A stretch of 10,554 nucleotides of DNA. It comes from Flavobacteriaceae bacterium. GTDB taxonomy: Bacteria; Bacteroidota; Bacteroidia; Flavobacteriales; Flavobacteriaceae. The stretch is from the NCBI GenBank assembly GCA_030590765.1, contig JAUVCP010000041.1, forward strand, positions 1 to 10,554, written 5' to 3'. Each line of letters starts with the position of its first letter. Position 1 is the first letter of the stretch. The position numbers and the translations under genes were made by a program. Below the pieces are notes generated by a model. It saw only the letters and a program-made list of their open reading frames with translations, did no database searches and was not told where the DNA came from. Shown one piece after another: positions 1-6,135 of the stretch.

Positions 1-28
1 AAATATCCATAAAAACACCTCTAGTAAA

Positions 29-178
29 CCCAGAAAAAAAAGAACCAAGTCTGTAGAGAAACAAAGACATTCATTCCCAAAATCAGCTGCCGGAAGATAT
101 GGCTAGATTGATTGGCACGATATGAAGTTTGTTGTAAATGCAATCCAACCGTTTTTAAAAAATGCAGAAAAATATTAA
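29..178 (+). pseudogene. Degraded copy of an unrecognised gene fragment (copy 1)
   Basis: This stretch is a broken copy of the sequence at 1164-1511. The two share a 25-base identical run (130-154 and 1304-1328), and similarity continues upstream at both DNA and protein level. Read in the frame of the ATG at 122, the conceptual peptide runs KSAAGRYG, stop, IDWHDMKFVVNAIQPF, and ends at TAA 176-178. Copy 2 has KSATGRNGRIEWRDMKYVVN at the same place. The TAG at 104-106 replaces an arginine codon. About 35 bp present in copy 2 are missing here around position 60, and the reading frame shifts across that gap. The reading ends about 55 codons earlier than copy 2. I do not recognise the family. The left boundary is approximate, and the original gene may have begun outside the window. 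Confidence 0.6.
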
Positions 179-224
179 CAAACAAAAAATAAACTTTTTA
201 AAGACAATTGCCATATTTATTTCC

Positions 225-854
225 TTACTGAAACATTGAACTATTAATTTCTTTTCCAAACTTTACCCCTAATATTGCCTTAACAATAAAATAAACTATA
301 AAGAATACCAATACAGAAAAACAAACAATAAGCAGCATTTCAATAGATAGTTCTTTTATTGAACTTAAATATTCTGAATTCACATTTGCTGAATTCAAAC
401 TTTCGTACACTTTAATCGGAAAGCTAAAGTATTCTTTTAAAGCAACATTAAATTCGTTCATAGCGTTTAACATATATACAATGCTTGATAATGAATAAAA
501 AATTATTGACACAGCAAATCCAATCATTTTTGAGTATATTCTTCTATACTCAGGCCATCTGGATTTTGGTAACAATTGAATATCATCATGATCTTTTTCA
601 AATATTAACTGCTTAAAACCTTTATCTCTTTTAAAATTTTTAATATACTTCCATGAATAGTGAATCCAAAAAAACACTAAAATCAAAGGGGTAGCAATAA
701 CTATTAAAGTTATACAGGAGAGAATGAATAAAACCAATATATCGACTAACATGTTGTGATTTTCAGAATACATAAATCCTATTAAAAAAGATTGTTTAGT
801 TAACACAGGAAAATCATAAAGGTTTTCATATAATTTTTTATTTGTTAGGATCAC
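225..854 (-). CDS. Unknown three-helix integral membrane protein
   Basis: This encodes a 209-residue protein with no family I recognise. Three strongly hydrophobic segments are visible, at about residues 36-65, 109-129 and 172-196. A basic, charged linker (about 68-108, with the run KRDKGFKQ) lies between the first two. There is no cleavable signal peptide or lipobox, so it is probably an inner-membrane protein. The longest frame starts at a GTG (852-854) preceded by an AGGG run, a plausible ribosome site. ATG codons at residues 28 and 35 are alternatives that would still keep all three helices. It is transcribed alone, opposite to the flanking genes, and lies between two direct copies of a decaying gene, which suggests an unstable accessory segment. 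The composition looks genuinely coding, but the function is unknown. Confidence 0.7.
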   Translation of the reverse strand: MILTNKKLYENLYDFPVLTKQSFLIGFMYSENHNMLVDILVLFILSCITLIVIATPLILVFFWIHYSWKYIKNFKRDKGFKQLIFEKDHDDIQLLPKSRWPEYRRIYSKMIGFAVSIIFYSLSSIVYMLNAMNEFNVALKEYFSFPIKVYESLNSANVNSEYLSSIKELSIEMLLIVCFSVLVFFIVYFIVKAILGVKFGKEINSSMFQ

Positions 855-1163
855 CTGCCCTATCTTCTTATCCCTTTAGCTAAATATACTTCTTAATCTT
901 TTTTATTATCAGAATAATTCTATTCAAATAATTATTTATTTAACTAAAGGTAATTTAATTCCAAGGTGAAAAACAAATGGTTTTGGATGAATCCGTGTAT
1001 TTATTGTCCCAGCCTGTACAATTATTTATCAGAAAAAATCTAAGACATAATTCCTTCGTTTATTAGTAGGTCTTTTAAACTGTATAACTCAATAAGCTTT
1101 TGACAGAAAGAGTTCTAGAACGGAGCTGTTTGGAATACAAGACTTAAAATCAGATTATTATAA
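855..1163. other. Gene-free stretch between the membrane-protein gene and fragment copy 2
   Basis: No gene with a credible start and length is visible in these roughly 310 bases. Two tiny plus-strand readings overlap near 966-1066 (25 and 29 codons, from a GTG after CCAAG and an ATG at 977); neither has recognisable content. From 1096 to 1167 there is a short open reading, ...RTELFGIQDLKSDYYKA followed by TAG. It lies one frame away from the open frame that begins at 1164. This could be an upstream part of the same decayed gene, separated by a frameshift. The region also holds the upstream DNA of the minus-strand gene ending at 225. No TAnnTTTG promoter match stands out. Confidence 0.4.
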
Positions 1164-1511
1164 AGCTTAGAAAAAAGAGAACTAAATCTGTTTTTAGAGG
1201 ATCGTTGTAAATCCGATAAAAAATTCTATCAAAAACAAATACATTCCATCCTAAAATCAGCAACTGGAAGAAATGGCAGGATTGAATGGCGCGATATGAA
1301 ATATGTTGTAAATGCAATCCAACCGTTTATAGATAATTCTGAAAAATATTTAGGCAAAGATTATTCTTCTGAATTAATTGCATTCTACAATAATGGCATA
1401 CCTGATTTTTTAAAAAATAATATTGAAACAAAATATTATCAAACCGTTTGTAGGTATATCCGTAGAATGAAAAAACTTGTTGGGGCTAAAGAAGTAAAGT
1501 TAATGATTTAG
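1164..1511 (+). pseudogene. C-terminal fragment of an unrecognised gene (copy 2)
   Basis: The frame is open from just after TAA 1161-1163 to TAG 1509-1511, about 115 codons. An ATG at 1296 could start a 71-residue product. However, the protein-level match to copy 1 runs upstream of that ATG (KSATGRNGRIEWRDM against KSAAGRYG-stop-IDWHDM). The ATG is therefore probably internal and the original protein longer. The visible sequence is lysine- and aromatic-rich, with the motifs NAIQPFIDNSEKYLG, IPDFLKNNIETKYYQT and a basic C-terminal stretch YIRRMKKLVGAKEVK. No membrane segment or signal peptide is visible. I cannot assign a family. A short 71-residue product from 1296 remains possible. Confidence 0.5.
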
Positions 1512-1811
1512 CAATTTAGAAAAAATACCCATAACGCCCAGATTTACTGGACGAATTAAACTGAGTATAGAATAATCTACTTCATTGTTTACTCCAAATA
1601 CATAGAAAACTCTAACATTGTATTTTCTAGAAGTTAAGGTTTTCTTTCCTGTATTTTGCCAATATTCTTTTTGTTTTATAAACTTTTTATTTTTCAATTT
1701 TTTTTAATAATTAATACCTGATAAAAATCATATAGTTTATTATATTTAGATTTTATTTTAGAACCCTTAAACTCATTATTAATTTCATTCTATTCATTCA
1801 ATAAATCCACC
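1512..1811. other. Gene-poor spacer upstream of the first lipoprotein gene
   Basis: This stretch of 300 bases is very AT-rich, especially from 1690 to 1811. A 65-codon minus-strand reading (1500-1697) crosses it, but it has no recognisable domain, overlaps the end of the plus-strand fragment by 12 bases and has no clear promoter. I do not call it a gene. The last 120 bases must carry the promoter of the lipoprotein gene at 1812, but I find no good TTG/TAnnTTTG pair, only weak variants such as TATATTTA and TAGATTTT near 1740-1752. Confidence 0.35.
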
Positions 1812-2375
1812 ATGAAAAAAATTGTTTATTTCCTTTTTGCAATCACTTTATTAACTTCTTGCGGAAAATTAAAAAAAGATATTTTAAACGAAAATATTGC
1901 TGCCTATATTAAACTAAATGCCAATGTTCCTGAAAGTTACGAGCCTATTGAAACTCAAAATATTGAACCCATATATATTAGCAAATATGCACAATCTATC
2001 ATCATTGTAAATAATGGAGAAATTGATTTCAAGAATAAATACATTCAAGATATGGAACAATTAATTAAGAATTTTGAAAAATCAAATGCACCTGAAAAAG
2101 TTAAATACGCTCAGGAAAATATCAAAAAGGAAAATGAATTGATCTCCAAGATTCAAAAAGAGAATGAAAAACTTGAAATTCTTTTAAATGATGATAGAAT
2201 TGCTTTTAAAAAAGTTGAGCATACCTGTAAACTTAAGAATAAAAAAGACGAATTAGTAGAAGAACACTTATATATTCTTACAGATACCAACCAAGATATA
2301 AAAATGGTAAAGCAAAAAGGTAAAAATAATATCCTTCAAACTTTGGAATACTTTAAAAATAATTTTGTTAAATAA
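1812..2375 (+). CDS. Small lipoprotein with a coiled-coil region, function unknown
   Basis: This encodes a 187-residue protein. The N-terminus has a lysine-rich start, a hydrophobic core and the lipobox LLTSC, so signal peptidase II should cleave before Cys17 and the protein be lipid-anchored in the envelope. The mature N-terminus (CGKLKKD) lacks the acidic export signal typical of surface-exposed Bacteroidota lipoproteins, so a periplasm-facing position is more likely. The sequence VPESYEPIE (39-47) resembles a short motif that I recall from small Bacteroidota lipoproteins of unknown function. Residues 76-127 are rich in K, E, N and Q with heptad-like spacing and probably form a coiled coil. 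The C-terminal 60 residues are basic and contain one cysteine (139). No ribosome site is obvious, which is normal in this phylum. The genomic context gives no functional clue. Confidence 0.8.
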   Translation: MKKIVYFLFAITLLTSCGKLKKDILNENIAAYIKLNANVPESYEPIETQNIEPIYISKYAQSIIIVNNGEIDFKNKYIQDMEQLIKNFEKSNAPEKVKYAQENIKKENELISKIQKENEKLEILLNDDRIAFKKVEHTCKLKNKKDELVEEHLYILTDTNQDIKMVKQKGKNNILQTLEYFKNNFVK

Positions 2376-2407
2376 TAAAACAATCCCATTATTATCTACA
2401 AAGCAAA

Positions 2408-2466
2408 ATGCCAGATTTGCTTACCTATAATGGATGTTCGTTCTAGTTTAATTCCGTCACTGGCAT
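2408..2466. repeat. Short inverted repeat, ATGCCAG...CTGGCAT
   Basis: A perfect 7-bp inverted repeat (2408-2414 and 2460-2466) encloses 45 bases. The spacing is large for a terminator and no T-run follows on either strand. It could be the closing stem of a small structured RNA, the edge of a decayed element, or chance. The arms are visible in the sequence; any function is inference. Confidence 0.3.
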
Positions 2467-2481
2467 CAAATTACTAGTTGA

Positions 2482-2607
2482 TCACAAAATAGAAGTAGTC
2501 TGCTGCCAGCAATCTTCATCTAATTTGATATTATCTTCACAGGAATAAGCCTAAAGCTCATCGGGCTGAGAATGCTGCGTAAAAGTTAATATTTTTATCG
2601 CTATTGA
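2482..2607 (-). pseudogene. Possible remnant of a minus-strand gene
   Basis: The minus strand stays open in one frame for about 42 codons except for a single stop at 2551-2553. The conceptual peptide runs ILTFTQHSQPDEL, stop, AYSCEDNIKLDEDCWQQT, then TGA at 2482-2484. The amino-acid mix (Cys, Trp, acidic residues) and the locally raised GC content look more like former coding DNA than spacer. I do not recognise the family. Chance is a fair alternative for such a short stretch. Confidence 0.2.
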
Positions 2608-2617
2608 TTAATATCAG

Positions 2618-2649
2618 TTAATTTAAATATTGATTCTACTTTAATTTTG
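2618..2649 (+). promoter_or_regulatory. Candidate Bacteroidota promoter for the gene at 2722
   Basis: TAATTTTG (2642-2649) fits the Bacteroidota -7 consensus TAnnTTTG. A TTA at 2618-2620, 21 bases upstream, is a one-mismatch version of the -33 TTG. Transcription would begin near 2656 and give a leader of about 65 nt. A second perfect -7 match, TAGTTTTG at 2689-2696, is closer to the start codon but lacks a TTG at suitable distance. Either could serve the gene. Confidence 0.35.
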
Positions 2650-2721
2650 TTTCAAATTAGCTCTCAGAACAATAAATCAACTTTGTTTTAGTTTTGAATT
2701 ATTCTTTAATGATTTAAACTT

Positions 2722-3876
2722 ATGAAAAATAATTTAAGATTTATACTTTTCATTTTTATAATTGAGCTAGTCATTAGCTCATGTACATCACCAAAAAAAC
2801 TTTTAGAAAAAGGTAATTATTACCATGCTGTTTTACTTTCAGTTGAAAAACTTCAAAGCAGTCCTAACAATAAAAATGCAAGAGAAACTCTTGCACAAGC
2901 GTATGTTTTAGCAGTTGATGATTTATTGAAAAAAATTGAAAGAGATAAAATTATTCAACCCAATTTTTTTAATTCATTTGCCGCCTATACTTATGAAGAT
3001 TTGAATAGGATGTATGAAAAGATCCAAAAAAGTCCGGCAGCCAGACAAATAATTAAAAATCCTAAAGAATTTTATAAACAATTATCAAAAGCGAAGCCAT
3101 TGGCTGCAGAAGAACAATACATTGCAGGAATGCAACAACTAGATATAGGTTCAAGAGAAAATGCCAAACAGGCTTATTATTATTTTCAGGATGCAGACAC
3201 CTTTGTAAAGAATTACAAAGATGTTTCTAGCAGATTGGATAAGAGTTATAATATGGCTTTGTTACATGTAATTGCAGATCTTAAACCCGTACATTCCCGA
3301 ATTTATAAGCTAAGTGCAAATTCTTTTTACAATGAAATGCAAAATACTTTGCAACAAATAGGAAAAAAACAATTTGTGCGATTCTATTCTCCAATAGATG
3401 CCAAAAAACTTAATCTTGAAAATCCAGATCAAATTTTAGAGATCAATTTTGAAGATTTTATTGTAGGAGAAACCCATACGCAGGAGCGAATAGAAAAAAT
3501 GGTTAGGGATAGTGTGATAGTTGGTACGGTAACTCTTGATAGTGGTAGAAAAAAAAATGTTTATGGTACAGTCAAGGCAAAAGTCTATTTATTTAAAATG
3601 CAGGTGATCTCAAAAGGAATTGTTGGATTTACTATTTCAGAGAATAATTCCAATAAAACTACCATTCTTGATAACCGTATTCCGGGAGAATATGTATGGT
3701 TTAATGATTGGGGGAACTATAATGGAGATATTCGGGCATTAAACAAGAAGCAAAAAGAAATTTGTAATAGAAAAAATATTTTACCTCCGCCACCACAACA
3801 AATGTTTATAGAGTTTACAAAACCTATTCACGAACAAATACGAGTTGAATTGCTTAATTTTTACCAAGATTATTGA
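2722..3876 (+). CDS. Envelope lipoprotein with TPR-like N-terminal region, function unknown
   Basis: This encodes a 384-residue protein that begins with a signal peptide ending in the lipobox VISSC, so Cys21 should be lipidated. Directly after it, residues about 24-65 (LLEKGNYYHAVLLSVEKLQ...NARETLAQAY) look like a tetratricopeptide-type helical pair. The pattern of a growing per-step load on an N-terminal lipoprotein resembles a group of uncharacterised flavobacterial lipoproteins I recall, with a helical first half and a beta-rich second half. Residues about 60-190 are helical and lysine-rich; about 215-380 alternate in beta-like fashion (ILEINFEDFIVGE, DSVIVGTVTL, GTVKAKVYLFKMQVIS) and end in a tract PPPPQQMF. 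It has no acidic export signal after the cysteine. It seems monocistronic, since a hairpin follows seven bases past the stop. No catalytic motif is visible, so a structural or binding role is only a guess. Confidence 0.85.
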   Translation: MKNNLRFILFIFIIELVISSCTSPKKLLEKGNYYHAVLLSVEKLQSSPNNKNARETLAQAYVLAVDDLLKKIERDKIIQPNFFNSFAAYTYEDLNRMYEKIQKSPAARQIIKNPKEFYKQLSKAKPLAAEEQYIAGMQQLDIGSRENAKQAYYYFQDADTFVKNYKDVSSRLDKSYNMALLHVIADLKPVHSRIYKLSANSFYNEMQNTLQQIGKKQFVRFYSPIDAKKLNLENPDQILEINFEDFIVGETHTQERIEKMVRDSVIVGTVTLDSGRKKNVYGTVKAKVYLFKMQVISKGIVGFTISENNSNKTTILDNRIPGEYVWFNDWGNYNGDIRALNKKQKEICNRKNILPPPPQQMFIEFTKPIHEQIRVELLNFYQDY

Positions 3877-3882
3877 TATCAA

Positions 3883-3910
3883 AAAAGCACCTCATGAACA
3901 AGGTGCTTTT
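3883..3910. terminator. Hairpin terminator, probably bidirectional
   Basis: A perfect 10-bp stem (AAAAGCACCT, 3883-3892, with AGGTGCTTTT, 3901-3910) encloses an 8-base loop. It starts seven bases after the lipoprotein stop at 3876, where an intrinsic terminator is expected. On the plus strand the T-run is the four Ts of the 3' arm. On the minus strand the stem is followed by six Ts, so it can also stop transcripts from the aroA operon, whose last gene ends at 4041. Confidence 0.85.
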
Positions 3911-3936
3911 ATCTTACTAACTCAAAACTAATCATT

Positions 3937-4038
3937 ATGAAAACAAAATTTTGGGGAATTCTGCTTCTGACAAGTAATTTGCAAATCCTGTGCCAAGATT
4001 ATTTTTGTGTTGTTAATGTTTCGTTAAAAGGAATTTAA
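3937..4038 (+). pseudogene. 33-codon ORF made mostly of a signal peptide; likely 5' remnant of a secreted-protein gene
   Basis: The ATG at 3937 opens a reading of 33 codons ending at TAA 4036-4038. The product begins MKTKFWGILLLTSNLQILCQ, a convincing export signal: basic start, hydrophobic core and a likely signal peptidase I site before a glutamine, as is common in Bacteroidota. Only about 14 residues remain after that (QDYFCVVNVSLKGI). It follows the hairpin at 3883-3910 and ends two bases before the convergent aroA stop. The simplest explanation is a gene whose 3' part was lost when the aroA side was joined here. A tiny secreted peptide gene is possible. No promoter was identified. Confidence 0.4.
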
Positions 4039-4040
4039 AT

Positions 4041-5246
4041 TCAATTTATCACACTATCAAGGTCTTCCCAAAAAGATGTAAACGATTTTGAAACAACTTC
4101 TGCTTCATTTATGCTAATCGGTACTTTTATAGCCAATGGTGCAAATGCCATTGCCATTCGATGATCCTGATAGGTATCAATTGCGATATTCTTATTTATT
4201 TTATTTGAAGCACTTAAATGCAGACTTTTATCCGTTACCTTTATAGATGCTCCAAGTTTCTCCAATTCAATTTTTAAAGCAACTAGCCTGTCCGTTTCTT
4301 TAATCTTTAAAGTATGTAATCCGGCAATATCACAGGCAATTCCCAAACTAAAACAAGTAACTACAACGGTTTGTGCAAGATCTGGTGAATCTCTCAAATC
4401 TAAGAACAAAGGTTTTACTTCGATTTTTTTCTTGGTCAAGGTAATCGTATTTTTATCAAAATCAGTATCTACACCAAAATGCTTATAAATCTCAATTAAA
4501 GAACTATCGCCTTGTAAACTATCTTTTTGATAAGAACTTAAAATCACTTTCCCATTATCACTTATAGCAACCAAACTATAAAAATAGGAAGCCGAGCTCC
4601 AGTCTGATTCCACAGTAATTATTTTATGATCCACATTTTGCAATGGGTCAATATTTATTGTATTCACATTCCAGCTTTGTGAAATCCCCAGTTGATCTAA
4701 TAAAGCCAAGGTCATTTTTATATAAGGAACAGAGGTAATCTCACCCAGTAGTTCAATTTCCATTCCATTTTCTAAGGAAGGAGCAACCAAAAGCAAAGCA
4801 GAAATATACTGACTACTAATATTGCCTTGAATACTCACCTTATTATTGGTAAGTTTTTTTCCTTTTATCCTTAACGGAGGGTAATCTTCTTTACCCACAT
4901 ATTCAATATCTGCACCAAGCACTCTTAAAGCATCCACTAAAATTTTAACAGGTCGGTTTTGCATTCGATCCGAACCTGTTAGTATTACTTCTCTATCTTC
5001 GCTTACAGCATAATAAGCCGTTAAAAAACGCATAGCAGTTCCGGCATGCCCGATATCAATCACATTGCTATCAGACATTAAAGCTTGCTGCAAATGCACA
5101 GTGTCATCAGAATTGGAAAGATTCTTTAATTGAAAATTTGGATACAGTTGTTTTAAAATAAGTAATCTGTTTGATTCACTTTTTGAACCAGAAATTGCAA
5201 TAGTTCCTAGTATAATACTACCGTTATAGTGGAGTTTTTTATTCAA
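4041..5246 (-). CDS. aroA: 3-phosphoshikimate 1-carboxyvinyltransferase (EPSP synthase)
   Basis: AroA joins phosphoenolpyruvate to shikimate-3-phosphate in the cytoplasm, the sixth step of the shikimate pathway to chorismate. Counting from the TTG at 5246, family motifs are SGSKSESNR (19-27, with Lys22 as in E. coli), HAGTAMRF (67-74), SSQYISALL (144-152), PDLAQT with Asp289, KETDRL with Glu317, QDHRMAMA (360-367) and Lys387 near the C-terminus. All expected active-site residues appear present in a 401-residue protein. The frame is also open to ATGs at 5303 and 5309, giving up to 422 residues, but those starts overlap the upstream gene by about 60 bases and add a stretch unlike AroA N-termini. 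TTG lies one base after that gene's stop, suggesting translational coupling. It is the last gene of a four-gene operon. The assignment is certain; the start is less so. Confidence 0.95.
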   Translation of the reverse strand: MNKKLHYNGSIILGTIAISGSKSESNRLLILKQLYPNFQLKNLSNSDDTVHLQQALMSDSNVIDIGHAGTAMRFLTAYYAVSEDREVILTGSDRMQNRPVKILVDALRVLGADIEYVGKEDYPPLRIKGKKLTNNKVSIQGNISSQYISALLLVAPSLENGMEIELLGEITSVPYIKMTLALLDQLGISQSWNVNTINIDPLQNVDHKIITVESDWSSASYFYSLVAISDNGKVILSSYQKDSLQGDSSLIEIYKHFGVDTDFDKNTITLTKKKIEVKPLFLDLRDSPDLAQTVVVTCFSLGIACDIAGLHTLKIKETDRLVALKIELEKLGASIKVTDKSLHLSASNKINKNIAIDTYQDHRMAMAFAPLAIKVPISINEAEVVSKSFTSFWEDLDSVIN

Positions 5247-5247
5247 T

Positions 5248-5490
5248 TTATCTTTGATATTTTTTAGCTTTCCACTTGTAGTAAAAAGTGATGACAACGC
5301 CATAAACAATGGCTCCTATAAAGTTGGAAATTAGAAAATCTGCAGTTCCTATTTTGGTTACAACATCTGAAAAGGCTTCTCCACTAAACAAGTCCCAAAT
5401 CAATTTAAAAGCACCTGCTACAACAAAAAACAGACTAGCAGCAATTATAGCCCCTTTATAAAAAGGCATTTCAACAAAATTTCGAATCAT
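5248..5490 (-). CDS. Small two-helix membrane protein (second of a tandem pair)
   Basis: This 80-residue protein has two hydrophobic segments, about 12-34 and 52-70, joined by a short loop (FSGEAFSDVVTKIGTADFL). It ends in a basic tail (YYKWKAKKYQR), so both ends probably face the cytoplasm. It is about half identical by eye over 68 residues to the product of the gene directly upstream. Shared features include LFFV, LF-GE-FS, LISN, GAIVYG and FYYK. Its ATG overlaps the upstream stop by four bases (ATGA). I do not recognise the family. Because the C-terminus is conserved in the paralogue, the frame is real to its stop, which argues against the long aroA start that overlaps it. Confidence 0.8.
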   Translation of the reverse strand: MIRNFVEMPFYKGAIIAASLFFVVAGAFKLIWDLFSGEAFSDVVTKIGTADFLISNFIGAIVYGVVITFYYKWKAKKYQR

Positions 5491-5732
5491 TCTGCTTTAT
5501 TTTTATCAGCTTTTCTTTTATAATAAAAACCCATGATCAAGCCATAAACAATTGCCCCAAAAAGATTAGAGATCAAATAATCAGTTGTCATCGCTTTATC
5601 TAAAATTGCAGAAAAAGTTTCTCCTTTAAACAAGGCAAACACTACTTTTATAATGTTTACAAACACAAAAAATAAAAGTGCAAGTGTTATCACATTTTTC
5701 CAAAAGGAATTATTCTCATAAAATTTAGCCAT
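5487..5732 (-). CDS. Small two-helix membrane protein (first of a tandem pair)
   Basis: This 81-residue protein has two hydrophobic segments (about 12-34 and 52-70) and a basic C-terminal tail (YYKRKADKNKAE). It is a paralogue of the gene that follows in the operon, with the conserved core LFKGETFS...TDYLISNLFGAIVYG. Its start is two bases after the stop of the MazG-like gene and its stop overlaps the next start, so the two copies are almost certainly translated from one transcript. No signal peptide or catalytic motif is seen. A tandem duplication followed by divergence is the natural explanation. The two could form a hetero-oligomer, but that is inference. Function unknown. Confidence 0.8.
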   Translation of the reverse strand: MAKFYENNSFWKNVITLALLFFVFVNIIKVVFALFKGETFSAILDKAMTTDYLISNLFGAIVYGLIMGFYYKRKADKNKAE

Positions 5733-5734
5733 AG

Positions 5735-6061
5735 TTATTTCAATTTTTCATTATTATGATGACGGTCATGATCACGTTTTGTTTTTATATCCAGTTTTTG
5801 ATCAAATGCCTTTTGCAAATCAATTCCTGTTTGATTTGCAAGACAAAGAACCACAAACATCACATCAGCAAGTTCTTCTCCCAAATCTTTATTTTTATCA
5901 CTTTCTTTTTCGCTTTGTTCCCCATATCTACGGGCAATTATTCGGGCAACTTCGCCAACCTCTTCGGTTAGCTGAGCCATATTAGTGAGCTCATTAAAAT
6001 AGCGAACTCCATGTTTCTTTATCCATTGATCAACTTCCAGCTGAGCATTTTTAATATCCAT
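5735..6061 (-). CDS. MazG-like nucleotide pyrophosphohydrolase
   Basis: This 108-residue protein carries the two acidic metal-binding motifs of the MazG/all-alpha NTP pyrophosphatase fold: EEVGE (33-37) and, 30 residues later, EELAD (62-66, the ExxD pair). The length matches the short single-domain group rather than full-length E. coli MazG. Members hydrolyse nucleoside triphosphates to monophosphate and pyrophosphate and often remove non-canonical nucleotides; the exact substrate cannot be told from sequence. The C-terminus is charged and histidine-rich (RDHDRHHNN). It is the first gene of the operon that ends with aroA, preceded by a good Bacteroidota promoter at 6080-6112. From memory, MazG-like genes near aroA are common in flavobacteria, so the pairing is probably conserved but not mechanistically understood. 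Confidence 0.88.
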   Translation of the reverse strand: MDIKNAQLEVDQWIKKHGVRYFNELTNMAQLTEEVGEVARIIARRYGEQSEKESDKNKDLGEELADVMFVVLCLANQTGIDLQKAFDQKLDIKTKRDHDRHHNNEKLK

Positions 6062-6079
6062 TTCTTATATTTTAAAGAA

Positions 6080-6112
6080 CAAAGATAATTAGTCTTAGCA
6101 AGAAAACCCCAA
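6080..6112 (-). promoter_or_regulatory. Bacteroidota-type promoter of the mazG-like/aroA operon
   Basis: On the minus strand, TTG (6110-6112) is followed after 22 bases by TATCTTTG (6080-6087), a full match to TAnnTTTG. Spacing is at the upper end of what is accepted for the phylum's housekeeping sigma factor. Transcription would start near 6073, about a dozen bases before the ATG at 6061. The leader would be short and would lack a Shine-Dalgarno site. Confidence 0.6.
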
Positions 6113-6135
6113 TAATTTCGTTACTCTTGTTTTAA

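Larger units (their letters stand above)
2376..2721. other. Long intergenic stretch between the two lipoprotein genes
   Basis: These 346 bases hold no intact gene. The section around 2490-2580 is richer in GC than its surroundings and contains a possible minus-strand gene remnant (listed separately). A 7-bp inverted repeat flanks 2408-2466. The right half (about 2590-2721) is very AT-rich and carries candidate promoter elements for the gene at 2722. I see no terminator-like hairpin right after the stop codon at 2375. Confidence 0.5.

Noticed and set aside
966..1066. Two overlapping tiny plus-strand ORFs (25 codons from a GTG, 29 codons from an ATG at 977), one with a CxxC pair
   Set aside because: They are too short, compete with each other for the same DNA, and show no conserved feature. 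An AAGG upstream is not enough.
29..1511. Possibility that the duplicated fragments are insertion-sequence transposases
   Set aside because: No catalytic DDE or HUH motif, terminal inverted repeats or target-site duplication could be seen in or around either copy.
1500..1697. 65-codon minus-strand ORF, MKNKKFIKQKEYWQNTGKK...
   Set aside because: It has no recognisable domain or signal, overlaps the end of the plus-strand fragment, and lacks a convincing promoter. Its residue mix is not absurd, so it is left open rather than excluded.
225..3876. Possibility that the membrane protein and the two lipoproteins form a new defence or toxin-immunity system
   Set aside because: They are on different strands, widely spaced, with separate signals and no nuclease, ATPase, toxin or immunity motif, so nothing ties them into one system.
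5756..5985. Plus-strand ORFs of 68-71 codons opposite the MazG-like gene
   Set aside because: They lie entirely antisense to a gene with clear catalytic motifs and are low-complexity phenylalanine-rich readings.
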